Source: Frigidibacter sp. ROC022 | Lineage (GTDB): Bacteria; Pseudomonadota; Alphaproteobacteria; Rhodobacterales; Rhodobacteraceae | Length of the DNA: 64,000 bases | Reading direction: 5' to 3' | NCBI RefSeq assembly: GCF_024723735.1 | Contig: NZ_JANQDU010000001.1 | Coordinates: 620,001-684,000 of the forward strand | Shown: positions 47,794 to 55,729 of the stretch, piece after piece | Layout: every line of letters begins with the position of its first letter | Numbering within the stretch: the stretch's first letter is position 1 | Notes under the pieces: generated by a model | Database searches by the model: none | Seen by the model: only the letters and a program-made list of their open reading frames with translations | Told to the model about the DNA's origin: nothing | Program-made: the position numbers and the translations under genes

Positions 47794-47848
47794 TCTGATC
47801 GGCGGGCGCGGGGTTTCCCCGCGCCCCCCTGATCCCGGACCTGACCCC

Positions 47849-48931
47849 GTGCCTGACTTCGATCTCGACTGCCGCAATCTGGTAAAGCGCTTCGGCACCT
47901 TTACCGCCGTGGATGACGTGTCCTTCTCGATCCCCCGGGGCGCCTTCTTCTCGATCCTCGGGCCCTCGGGCTGCGGCAAGACCACGCTGCTGCGGATGCT
48001 GGCGGGTTTCGCCGCGCCGGATCAGGGCGACATCCTGATCAAGGGGGCTTCGGTCCTGCGGGTGCCGCCGAACAAGCGCCCGGTCAACCTGGTGTTTCAG
48101 CATCTGGCGCTGTTCCCGATGATGAGCGTGACCGAGAACATCGCCTACGGCCTGAAACGTCGCGGCCAGCGCCGGGCCGAGATCACCCGCGCGGTGGGCG
48201 AGGTGCTGGAGCGGGTCGGCCTGCCGGATGCCGGTCCGAAGCGGATCGACCAGCTGTCCGGCGGCCAGAAACAGCGGATCGCCATCGCCCGCGCCATGGT
48301 GCTCGACCCGGCGGTGCTGCTGCTGGACGAACCGCTCGGCGCGCTGGACCTGAAGCTGCGCGAGCATATGAAGATCGAGCTGAAGCAGCTGCAGGCCGAA
48401 TTCGGCACCACCTTCGTCTATATCACCCATGATCAGTCCGAGGCGCTGGTGATGTCGGACACCGTCGCCGTCATGAATGCCGGCCGGTTCGAGCAGGTCG
48501 GCACGCCGGAAGAACTCTACTACCGGCCCGCAACCGCCTTCGTCGCCGGATTCGTCGGCGATGCCAATCGCCTGCAGGGCAGGGTCAAGGCCGTGGGCGA
48601 CGGCCGCACCGCCGTCACCACCGAGTCGGGGCTGGAGCTGATCGCCGGTCCGCCCAGCGGTCCTGTCCGGACGGGAACTGCGGTCGAGCTCTTCCTGCGC
48701 CCCGAGGCGATCGCCTGTGGCGGCGCCCCGGACGGGGCCGGCAACCGGCTGAAGGCAAGGGTCGAGGACGTGCTGTTCAACGGCGCCCAGAGCCGGATCC
48801 TGGCCCGGCTCCCCTCGGGCGACAGCATCGAGGCGCTGCTGCCCCAGACCGGCGCCGCCGCCAGCCTGAAACGCGGCGCGCCCGTCACCCTCGGCGTCGC
48901 GCCCGAGGCTCTGGTCCTGTTCCCAAAATGA
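47849..48931 (+). CDS. polyamine-type ABC transporter ATP-binding protein
   Basis: 360 residues from GTG at 47849. Walker A G-P-S-G-C-G-K-T-T (residues ~39-47), signature L-S-G-G-Q-K-Q-R (residues ~136-143), Walker B V-L-L-L-D-E-P, followed by the TOBE domain of PotA-like proteins. Stop overlaps the first permease (ATGA). Confidence 0.93.
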   Translation: MPDFDLDCRNLVKRFGTFTAVDDVSFSIPRGAFFSILGPSGCGKTTLLRMLAGFAAPDQGDILIKGASVLRVPPNKRPVNLVFQHLALFPMMSVTENIAYGLKRRGQRRAEITRAVGEVLERVGLPDAGPKRIDQLSGGQKQRIAIARAMVLDPAVLLLDEPLGALDLKLREHMKIELKQLQAEFGTTFVYITHDQSEALVMSDTVAVMNAGRFEQVGTPEELYYRPATAFVAGFVGDANRLQGRVKAVGDGRTAVTTESGLELIAGPPSGPVRTGTAVELFLRPEAIACGGAPDGAGNRLKARVEDVLFNGAQSRILARLPSGDSIEALLPQTGAAASLKRGAPVTLGVAPEALVLFPK

Positions 48932-49785
48932 CCGCCTCGCGACTCACCCTCTGGCTTCTCTTCGCGCCCTTCCTGGCCTGGGTGCTGCTGCTGGTGGTGA
49001 TCCCGCATATCGACCTGCTCATCCTGTCGCTGCGCGAAAAGGTGGCGCCCCGGGTCTATGAGACCGGCTTTCGCAACTATGCCGATTTCATCACCTCCTC
49101 GGTCTATCCCTGGACGCTGTTCCGCACCGTCGCCTTTTCGCTGGTCACCACCGCCGTCACCTTCGTGATCGGCTTCCCGGTCGCCTTCTACATCGCCAAG
49201 GTGGCGCGCGGCCGCCGCCGGGCGGCGCTGTTCCTGCTCTGCCTGCTGCCCTTCTGGGTCTCCGAGATCGTCCGGGTCTTCGGCTGGATGATGATCCTGC
49301 GCGAAACCGGGCTGCTGTCGGGCTTCCTGCAATGGGCGCATGTCACGTCCGGCCCGGTCGAGTTCCTCTACAATGACGCCGCGATCATGATCGGCCTCGT
49401 CTATACCTCGATGCTGTTCATGATCGTGCCGCTGATCTCGACCATCGACGGGCTCGACGACGCGCTGATCGAGGCGGGCTATGACCTGGGCGGCAACGGC
49501 GTCACGGTGATGACCCGGATCGTCATTCCCTATGCGATGCCGGGGATCATGGCCGGCTCGATCGTGGTCTTCATGCTGAGCCTCGGCAACTACCTGACCC
49601 CGACGCTGCTCGGCGGCAAGAACGGCCAGTGGTTCACCGCGCAGATCTACAACCAGTTCATCACCCGCTTCAACTGGGAGCTGGGCAGCGCCTTCGGCTT
49701 CATTCTCCTGATCACCTCGACGCTGGTCGTCTGGCTGCTTCTGCGGCTGTCGGGCCAGTCGCTTTCCAATACACTGGGCCGCTGA
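48928..49785 (+). CDS. polyamine-type ABC transporter permease (PotB-like)
   Basis: 285 residues, six membrane helices, EAA loop L-I-E-A-G-Y-D-L-G-G-N-G-V-T-V-M-T-R (residues ~181-198). A repeat element (copy F) separates it from the second permease gene. Confidence 0.92.
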   Translation: MTASRLTLWLLFAPFLAWVLLLVVIPHIDLLILSLREKVAPRVYETGFRNYADFITSSVYPWTLFRTVAFSLVTTAVTFVIGFPVAFYIAKVARGRRRAALFLLCLLPFWVSEIVRVFGWMMILRETGLLSGFLQWAHVTSGPVEFLYNDAAIMIGLVYTSMLFMIVPLISTIDGLDDALIEAGYDLGGNGVTVMTRIVIPYAMPGIMAGSIVVFMLSLGNYLTPTLLGGKNGQWFTAQIYNQFITRFNWELGSAFGFILLITSTLVVWLLLRLSGQSLSNTLGR

Positions 49786-49789
49786 CATG

Positions 49790-49842
49790 CATCTTTGGGT
49801 CGGAAATACTCCGGGGGAGCCGCAGGCGGGGGCAGAGCCCCC
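49790..49842 (-). repeat. GGAGTATTT intergenic repeat, copy F with hairpin
   Basis: Minus-strand core CCCCCGGAGTATTTCCGACC then CAAAGATG, joined to hairpin GGGGGC-AGA-GCCCCC (49828-49842). Its tail begins five bases behind the permease stop and the element sits inside an operon, between two permease genes. Confidence 0.85.
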
Positions 49843-49860
49843 TCGACGCGGGGGGCGGCG

Positions 49861-50721
49861 ATGATCCCGTCGATCCCGCAACCGCGCGGCATCCGCTTCG
49901 CCTATGGCGCCTATGTGGCGCTGTTCTTCCTCTACATGGCGGCACCGCTGGCCGTCGTCGCCACCTTCGCGTTCAACGACGCGCAGTTCCCGGGCCTGCC
50001 CTGGAAGGGCTTCACGCTGGACTGGTTCTTCGGCACCGAGCGGCCGAAGATCGGGCTGATCCATGACCGCCGGATCGTCGCGGGCTTCTTCAACTCGCTG
50101 ATCATCGCCAGCTGCGTCACCGCCCTGTCGCTGAGCGTCGCCACCACCACCGCCTATCTCTTCGAGCGCCATTCGTTCCGCTTCAAGGAGCTGGCCTATA
50201 TGCTGATGCTGGCGCCGCTGGTGATCCCGGGCGTGATCCTCGGCATCTCGATCCTGGTCTTTTCCTCGACCATCGCCAATTTCGCCTCCGATACGCTCGG
50301 GATCGAGATCTCGGCGCTGCGGCCGGGGATGTTCCTGGTGGTGCTCGGCCAGTTCTCCTTCATCACCACCATCGTCACCCTGGTGCTGGCGGCGCGGCTG
50401 CGGAAATTCGATCCGGCGCTGGAAGAGGCGGCGCTGAACCTCGGCGCCTCGCCGCTGACCGTGTTCCGGACCATCTCGCTGCCCTGGCTGCGCCCGGCGC
50501 TGATCGGTTCGGGGATCGTCAGCTTTCTGATTTCCTTCGAGAATTTCAACACCACCCTGATGCTGAACGGGTCCGATGCGCCGCTGGTCATCACCATGTT
50601 CGACCGGATGAAGGAAGGCTCGACCCCGGTGCTGAACGCGGTCTCCCTGGCGCTGATGCTGGGCTCGGGGCTGCTTGGCCTGATCGGCGTGCTGGTGCAG
50701 CGCGACAGGGGCGGGAATTGA
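49861..50721 (+). CDS. polyamine-type ABC transporter permease (PotC-like)
   Basis: 286 residues from the ATG at 49861; the frame opens at 49795 within the repeat but the upstream peptide is not permease-like. Six membrane helices and EAA loop L-E-E-A-A-L-N-L-G-A-S-P-L-T-V-F-R-T (residues ~188-205). Its TGA overlaps the TTG start of the oxidoreductase gene. Confidence 0.93.
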   Translation: MIPSIPQPRGIRFAYGAYVALFFLYMAAPLAVVATFAFNDAQFPGLPWKGFTLDWFFGTERPKIGLIHDRRIVAGFFNSLIIASCVTALSLSVATTTAYLFERHSFRFKELAYMLMLAPLVIPGVILGISILVFSSTIANFASDTLGIEISALRPGMFLVVLGQFSFITTIVTLVLAARLRKFDPALEEAALNLGASPLTVFRTISLPWLRPALIGSGIVSFLISFENFNTTLMLNGSDAPLVITMFDRMKEGSTPVLNAVSLALMLGSGLLGLIGVLVQRDRGGN

Positions 50722-52307
50722 ACGAAGCCGAGGTGATCGTGGTCGGGGCCGGTTCGGCCGGCGCGGCGCTGGCCGGCCGGCTGAGCGCGGGCGGCACCCG
50801 CGTGCTGCTGATCGAGGCCGGGCCCAGGGGGGCGTTTCCCTGGACGACGATCCCGATCGGTTACGGCAAGACCTTCAACCACCCGCGTGTCAACTGGATG
50901 TTCCGCAGCCAGCCGATCCCCGGCATGGGCGGGCGCGACAACTATTTCCCCCGCGGCAAGGTTCTGGGCGGCTCTTCGGCGATCAACGCCATGGTCTACA
51001 GCCGCGGCCAGCCGTCCGATTTCGAAGAGTGGAAGGCGGCGGGCAATCCGGGCTGGGGCTGGGACGAGGTGCTGGCCTGCTACCTCAGGATGGAGGACCA
51101 CGATCTGGGCGCCAGCGAGGCGCACGGGGCGGGCGGGCCGGTGCATGTCACCGACACCAGCCGCTGCGCCCATCCGGCCACCCGGGCCTTTGTCGCGGCG
51201 GCGGCCGAGGCCGGGCTACCCTTCTCCCCGGACCTCAACGGCGCCAGCATCGAGGGGGCGGGCTATTACCAGATCACCACCCGGGCCGGGCGCCGCGAAA
51301 GCAGCGCCACCGCCTATCTGCGCAAGCGGCCGACGCTGCGGATCGTCACCGATTGCCAGGTGACGCGGCTTCTCTTCGAGGGTCGCCGCGCGGTCGGGGT
51401 CGAGGCCATGGCGCCGGGCGGGCCGGTTACCTATCGGGCGCCGCGCGTGGTGCTCTCGGCGGGGGCGGTGGGCACGCCGATCCTGTTGCAGCTGTCCGGC
51501 GTCGGGCCGGGGGCGCTGCTGGCCGACAAGGGGGTGCCGGTGGTCATCGACAGCCCGGCGGTCGGCCGCAATCTGCAGGACCACCTCTGCCACGACATCT
51601 ACTACCGGGCCCGGCAGCCGACGATGAACCAGGTTCTGGGCTCTCCCTTCGGGCAGGCGCGGGCCGGCCTTCGCTGGGCGATACGGCGCGACGGGCCGCT
51701 GGCGGCCAGCGTCAACCAGGGCGGCGGCTACTATCGCACCACGCCGGACCGGGCGCTGGTGGACATGCAGCTCTATTTCTCGCCGCTGACCTACGAGCAT
51801 GCCAGGCCCGGCACCCGCAAGATGACCCGGCCCGACCCGTTTCCGGGCTTCTGCACATCGGTGTCGCCCTGCAAGCCGCACAGCCGTGGCTGGATCGAGC
51901 TTTCGGCGCCGGACTGGCGGGCGCCGCCGGCGATCCATCCGAACTATCTCGACGATCCGCGCGACGTGGCCGATCTGGTCGAGGGGATGAAATTCCTGCG
52001 GCGGCTGGCCCGGACCCCGGCGCTGTCGGCATTGATCGAACAGGAGCGACGGCCCGGGCCCGAGGTGAGCAGCGACGCGGCGCTCGAGGCGGATGCGCGG
52101 GCGCGGGCCTATTCGGTGTTCCACCCCTGCGGCACCTGCCGGATGGGCCCTGATCCTTTGACCTCGGTGGTCGGCCCGGACCTGAAGCTGCATGGCGCCG
52201 AGGGGCTGTTCGTCGCCGACGCCTCGATCTTTCCCCGGATCACCTGCGGCAACATCAACGCGCCTTCGATGATGGTCGGAGAGCGGGCGGCCGAACTGCT
52301 GGGGTAG
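50718..52307 (+). CDS. GMC-family FAD oxidoreductase (choline dehydrogenase-like)
   Basis: 529 residues from a TTG start coupled to the permease gene. N-terminal FAD-binding V-I-V-V-G-A-G-S-A-G-A-A-L-A (residues 6-19), GMC signature 1 region L-G-G-S-S-A-I-N-A-M-V-Y-S-R-G, signature 2 S-A-G-A-V-G-T-P-I-L-L-Q-L-S-G-V-G-P, and the C-terminal active-site H-P-C-G-T-C-R-M-G and N-I-N-A-P-S-M-M. It oxidises an alcohol, probably of the compound carried by the importer. Ends the operon. Confidence 0.93.
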   Translation: MNEAEVIVVGAGSAGAALAGRLSAGGTRVLLIEAGPRGAFPWTTIPIGYGKTFNHPRVNWMFRSQPIPGMGGRDNYFPRGKVLGGSSAINAMVYSRGQPSDFEEWKAAGNPGWGWDEVLACYLRMEDHDLGASEAHGAGGPVHVTDTSRCAHPATRAFVAAAAEAGLPFSPDLNGASIEGAGYYQITTRAGRRESSATAYLRKRPTLRIVTDCQVTRLLFEGRRAVGVEAMAPGGPVTYRAPRVVLSAGAVGTPILLQLSGVGPGALLADKGVPVVIDSPAVGRNLQDHLCHDIYYRARQPTMNQVLGSPFGQARAGLRWAIRRDGPLAASVNQGGGYYRTTPDRALVDMQLYFSPLTYEHARPGTRKMTRPDPFPGFCTSVSPCKPHSRGWIELSAPDWRAPPAIHPNYLDDPRDVADLVEGMKFLRRLARTPALSALIEQERRPGPEVSSDAALEADARARAYSVFHPCGTCRMGPDPLTSVVGPDLKLHGAEGLFVADASIFPRITCGNINAPSMMVGERAAELLG

Positions 52308-52367
52308 GGGGCGCGGGGTCGATACCCGTCGGGTGCGGGCCGGTTCCCGGCAATGCCGGGCACCCAT

Positions 52368-52394
52368 GAAAAAGGGGCGCCACCCGGCGCCCCT
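52368..52394 (-). terminator. intrinsic terminator of the hemP-imelysin operon
   Basis: On the minus strand AGGGGCGCC-GGGT-GGCGCCCCT followed by TTTTTC: a perfect 9-bp stem with a T-run, 23 bases behind the imelysin stop. A second hairpin CCCGGC-AAT-GCCGGG at about 52347-52361 may end the opposing oxidoreductase operon. Confidence 0.85.
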
Positions 52395-52416
52395 CGTGAT
52401 CCGGCCTCTGTCCGCC

Positions 52417-53676
52417 CTATTGCAGGCTGTCCGAGCCTTCGATCGTGCTTTCGGCGCCCAGGGCGGCAATCACCCGCTCGATGGTCTTGGTCTGCGTGAC
52501 CAGCCCGTCGACCCCGGCCTGCACCCGGGCGTTTCCGGCCTCGTTGCCGGCGCCGATCTGCTGGTCATAGGCCTCGCCACCCTCGGCGGCGGTCTTGATC
52601 GCCATCATGGCCTTCAGGGTTGCGGCGATGTCCGCGGTCAGCTCCTCGGCCAGCCCCGCATCGGTCTCGGCCACCAGGGCGGCCAGCGACGGACCTTCCA
52701 GCACCGAGCCATCGGCGCGCGTGTAGCGGCCCAGCCAGACGTTCTGGATTCCCACCACATCGTAGTAATGCGCGTTGTGGGTGTTGTCCGAGAAGCAGTC
52801 CTGTTCCTCCTCGGGGTCGTGCAGCAGCAGGCCCAGCTTCATCCGTTCGCCTGCCAGTTCCCCGAAGCTGAGGCTGCCAAGCCCGGTCAGCATCGCGCCC
52901 AGGGCGGCCTCGGGATCGGCCTCCAGCGCGACGCGGGCGGTGCCGTCGTCGGACCAGAGATCGGCCATGCTTTGCATGTCCTTCACCAGAAGCTCGGTCG
53001 CCGCCGACAGATAGGCGGCGCGGCGGTCGCAATTGCCGTTGGTGCAATCGGCGCCCTGGGCATAGTCGGTCCAGGGCCGCTCGCCGGCGCCGGGCCCGGT
53101 GCCGTGCAGGTCCTGCCCCCAGAGCAGGAATTCCACCGCGTGCCAGCCCGAAGCGACATTGGTCTCGATCCCGTCGGCCTCTTGCAGGGTGTCGGCGATC
53201 AGCTCCGGCGTGATCTTGGAGGCATCGACCTGGACCGGGCCGAGGCTGAAGCTCGGCGTGGCGACCACGTTCAGCGCCGCGAACTCGTTCTCGTCGGTCG
53301 CGCCGCCATAGCTGGGATCGACATAGTCGATCAGCCCTTCGTCCAGGGGCCAGGAGTTCACCATCGGTTCGAGATCGTCCACCGAGGGGTTGCCGAAGCG
53401 GAAGGCTTCGGACTGCATGTAGCTTTCGCGCGCCTTGATCCAGGCCGCGCGGGCAGCTTCCAGAGTCTCCGGTGACGGCGTGGCCAGCAGCGCATCGACG
53501 GCGTCCTGCAGGTCGCGGGAGCCGGCCAGCGCATCGGTGAAGACCGCTTCACCGATATCGGCATAGGTCTTGACCACCGCGGCCGGGGTGACGGCGTCCG
53601 ATGCCTGCGCAAGGCTCGTCATCGGGGCGGCAAGGGCGGCGAGGGCGAAATATGTAGGGCGCATATGCACTTTCAT
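52417..53676 (-). CDS. imelysin-family iron-regulated protein
   Basis: 419 residues with a signal peptide (cleavage after L-A-Q-A, residue ~25). The imelysin motif G-W-H-A-V-E-F-L-L-W-G (G-x-H-x-x-E, near residue 180) is present, as is the family's two-bundle helical pattern and S-Y-M-Q-S-E-A-F-R-F-G near residue 85. Related proteins (IrpA, ICMP) are periplasmic or cell-surface and help iron acquisition; proteolytic activity is doubtful. The ATG overlaps the hemP stop. Confidence 0.9.
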   Translation of the reverse strand: MKVHMRPTYFALAALAAPMTSLAQASDAVTPAAVVKTYADIGEAVFTDALAGSRDLQDAVDALLATPSPETLEAARAAWIKARESYMQSEAFRFGNPSVDDLEPMVNSWPLDEGLIDYVDPSYGGATDENEFAALNVVATPSFSLGPVQVDASKITPELIADTLQEADGIETNVASGWHAVEFLLWGQDLHGTGPGAGERPWTDYAQGADCTNGNCDRRAAYLSAATELLVKDMQSMADLWSDDGTARVALEADPEAALGAMLTGLGSLSFGELAGERMKLGLLLHDPEEEQDCFSDNTHNAHYYDVVGIQNVWLGRYTRADGSVLEGPSLAALVAETDAGLAEELTADIAATLKAMMAIKTAAEGGEAYDQQIGAGNEAGNARVQAGVDGLVTQTKTIERVIAALGAESTIEGSDSLQ

Positions 53677-53843
53677 TTTGTCAGGATCAGTTTGCCTGCG
53701 CGGGTGATGCGCAGCGTGTAGGTCTGGCCGTCGAGGACCAGATGGGCCAGGCCGGAGGGGCCGGTGAGGCGTCGGACGTCATAGGTTTCCAGCCTCTGCG
53801 GTGCCGGGCTGGCGGGTTCGGGAATCGGAGAGAGCAGGGTCAT
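53673..53843 (-). CDS. hemP: hemin uptake protein HemP
   Basis: 56 residues from the ATG at 53843. The C-terminal half L-D-G-Q-T-Y-T-L-R-I-T-R-A-G-K-L-I-L-T-K is the HemP/HmuP signature (Y-x-L-R-x-T-x-x-G-K-L-I-L-T-K). HmuP-type proteins activate haem-receptor genes in other Proteobacteria. Here it leads a two-gene operon with the imelysin-family gene, so both are probably induced when iron is scarce. Confidence 0.88.
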   Translation of the reverse strand: MTLLSPIPEPASPAPQRLETYDVRRLTGPSGLAHLVLDGQTYTLRITRAGKLILTK

Positions 53844-54065
53844 CGCGCGCCTTTCAATCCAATGGCCGGACCGTTTCATGCCGGGCCGGGCAAGGTTTCG
53901 GTTCGGGCTTCGGGATCGCTCCCGAATCCGGTCGGGCGGACCGCAGGAACATGCTGCGCGGCTGGCTGGACAGGGAGAAGTTGACAAAAAGACTTGGTGA
54001 AGTCAATTCCTGAGTGAAAGACTTTTTTTGCCGCTGCCCGCCGGTAGGAGCAGGTCCGGGCGCAC
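53844..54065 (-). promoter_or_regulatory. upstream region of hemP with inverted repeats
   Basis: No gene is seen. TTGAC (53981-53985) and GTCAA (54002-54006) face each other, and inside them GACTT-GGTG-AAGTC (53991-54004) is a perfect 5-bp inverted repeat. This AT-richer patch, about 140 bases before hemP, is the best candidate for promoter and operator. It does not match an ideal Fur, Irr or RirA box. Confidence 0.35.
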
Positions 54066-54068
54066 ATG

Positions 54069-54096
54069 AAAAAGGCCCGGCAAACCACCGGACCTT
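54069..54096 (-). terminator. intrinsic terminator of the envelope-protein operon
   Basis: Minus-strand AAGGTCCGG-(7 bases)-CCGGGCCTT, nine base pairs with one mismatch, followed by a T-run. It ends the leftward genes that finish at 54118. Confidence 0.8.
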
Positions 54097-54117
54097 GGTC
54101 GTTTTTCCGGATAGGGA

Positions 54118-54756
54118 TCAGGCCGAGCGCAGCAGCACCTTGTTCGATCCGACCGCCGCCGCGATCCGCTCGATCTGCGGCTTGGCTTCGGGCGAGGTCG
54201 CGCTCGAACGCAGCAGCACGGTCTGGGTCTCTTCGATGATCGCCACCGCCTGGGCCACCGCGGCGGCCTTCCTGGCCGGCGCAACGGGGCGGATCCGGCG
54301 GGTGGTCTTCTGGTCGCCGCTGGCGGTGGCGAAGGTCTTGCCGCTCTTGTCGCCGTCGCGGTTCGCGTCCACCACCGCCTTGAGCTGCGCGGCCGCCGAT
54401 TTCAGCGCCGCCTTGGTCTCGTCATAGGGGGTGTTGCTGGGCATCGACCGGTAGATCGTGTTCAGCCGCTCGGACAGGCAGTCGATCTGATAGGTCTCGT
54501 CCGGCAGCGCGGCGCAGAAGGCCGCCGCCTCGGTGACCGCCTTGTAGACCGCGTTGCCGATGGCGGCCGTGTCCTGGTCGTTCTGCTTGTACTGCGTCAG
54601 CCCGAGCGTCGGAACGAAGGTCACGCTCGGCACGAAGGAGGGGCCGGGGTAGTCGTGGTCGCTGTAGTTCTGCGCCTGGGCGGGCGACGTGCCGAGCAGC
54701 ACCGGCGCGGCCAGCAGCAGGGCGCCGGCGGCAAGCGAGCGGAATGGTCTGCGCAT
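54118..54756 (-). CDS. exported hypothetical protein
   Basis: 212 residues from the ATG at 54756 (GGGGG eight bases upstream; a GTG lies one codon earlier). Signal peptide ends at S-P-A-Q-A-Q (residue ~28). The mature protein has a short aromatic start (N-Y-S-D-H-D-Y-P-G-P-S), a pair of cysteines (A-A-F-C-A-A-L and I-D-C-L-S-E) and long Ala/Lys/Glu helices to the end. No family recognised. It is the last gene behind the beta-barrel-like gene, five bases away, and before a terminator, so it probably belongs with the caspase-family cluster. Confidence 0.65.
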   Translation of the reverse strand: MRRPFRSLAAGALLLAAPVLLGTSPAQAQNYSDHDYPGPSFVPSVTFVPTLGLTQYKQNDQDTAAIGNAVYKAVTEAAAFCAALPDETYQIDCLSERLNTIYRSMPSNTPYDETKAALKSAAAQLKAVVDANRDGDKSGKTFATASGDQKTTRRIRPVAPARKAAAVAQAVAIIEETQTVLLRSSATSPEAKPQIERIAAAVGSNKVLLRSA

Positions 54757-54760
54757 CACG

Positions 54761-55585
54761 TTATCCCCCGAATGCGTTGAATGTATGCGAGACCGTCAGG
54801 GTCACGCGTTGCTGGTCTTCCATGTCGAACGCATCGTTCAGCGTCGCGTTCAGGAACAGGTTGCCACCGATCCGGTAGCCGAGACCCAGATCGGCATAGT
54901 CGCCGTTCCAGGCGATCGAGGCGGCCAGGTTCTGGCTCAGCCCCATGCCGACGCCGGCAAACATTCCCGGGTCGCGTTCGAAATTGCGGACCCGGTTGCC
55001 GGCGCCCAGGGTGAACATCAGCGGATAGCTGTCGCCCCGGATGTCCATCTGCGTGAACCAGGTTGCGGCCAGTTTCACCGAAGGATCGACATTCTCGACA
55101 AGATAGAGGCCGGGATCATTCGGGCCCGGCGGGATCAGCACGTCCACCACCCGCATCGAGGCATCGCCCCAGGGTGCCAGATGGTCGATCTGCAGGCCGA
55201 GATAGACGGGCCGCTCACCGAGCCGTTTCGAGAACTTCAGCGACAGATAGCCCGAGTCCCCGACGCCGTTGCCCGGCGCGCCCAGCGAGACGAGATTGAC
55301 GGTGAACTGCATCCCGATGCCTTCGTCGGCATCGCCCAGGCCGAAGCCCAGGGCCATCGCCCCTTCGGTGTCGCCGCTGGCCCAGCCGTTGTCGGTTGCC
55401 GAGAGCGAAACGAAGCCGAGACCATTCGGCGCGACGGTTCCGGACATGATGCCGTTCAGGGTGAGATGCTTGCCCGAATCCTGTGCGGCGACTGGCGAGG
55501 TGCAGGCAATTCCCGCCGCCAGGGCCAGCGCGATCGGGCGGAACCCTTGTCGGCCGGGGCCGGGAAAGTCGTTGATTATCGGCAT
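54761..55585 (-). CDS. probable outer-membrane beta-barrel protein
   Basis: 274 residues from the ATG at 55585 (the open frame starts with a TTG at 55615). Signal peptide ends near A-A-Q-D-S (residue ~34). The mature sequence is Gly/Asn/Asp-rich with alternating hydrophobic residues (F-V-S-L-S-A-T, M-A-L-G-F-G-L, A-D-L-G-L-G-Y-R-I-G-G-N-L-F-L-N) and ends in V-T-L-T-V-S-H-T-F-N-A-F-G-G, a strand with an aromatic near the end as in barrels. No cysteine in the mature part. Family unknown. Confidence 0.6.
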   Translation of the reverse strand: MPIINDFPGPGRQGFRPIALALAAGIACTSPVAAQDSGKHLTLNGIMSGTVAPNGLGFVSLSATDNGWASGDTEGAMALGFGLGDADEGIGMQFTVNLVSLGAPGNGVGDSGYLSLKFSKRLGERPVYLGLQIDHLAPWGDASMRVVDVLIPPGPNDPGLYLVENVDPSVKLAATWFTQMDIRGDSYPLMFTLGAGNRVRNFERDPGMFAGVGMGLSQNLAASIAWNGDYADLGLGYRIGGNLFLNATLNDAFDMEDQQRVTLTVSHTFNAFGG

Positions 55586-55729
55586 GAAACTCTCAGTCTG
55601 CAAATTCGGAAACAAGGCGCGGCCAAGGTGAGCGATGGGCCTGCATCAGTCAACCGACAACACCCGGGCCCCGGCTCGGCGCGGCGCCCATGTGACATGG
55701 ATGCAGGGGCCCGGCGTCCCTGCGACAAT

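Noticed and set aside
52417-53676. Imelysin protein as an active metallopeptidase
   Set aside because: The G-x-H-x-x-E motif is present, but it is not the classical H-E-x-x-H zinc protease site and studied relatives act in iron binding or uptake.
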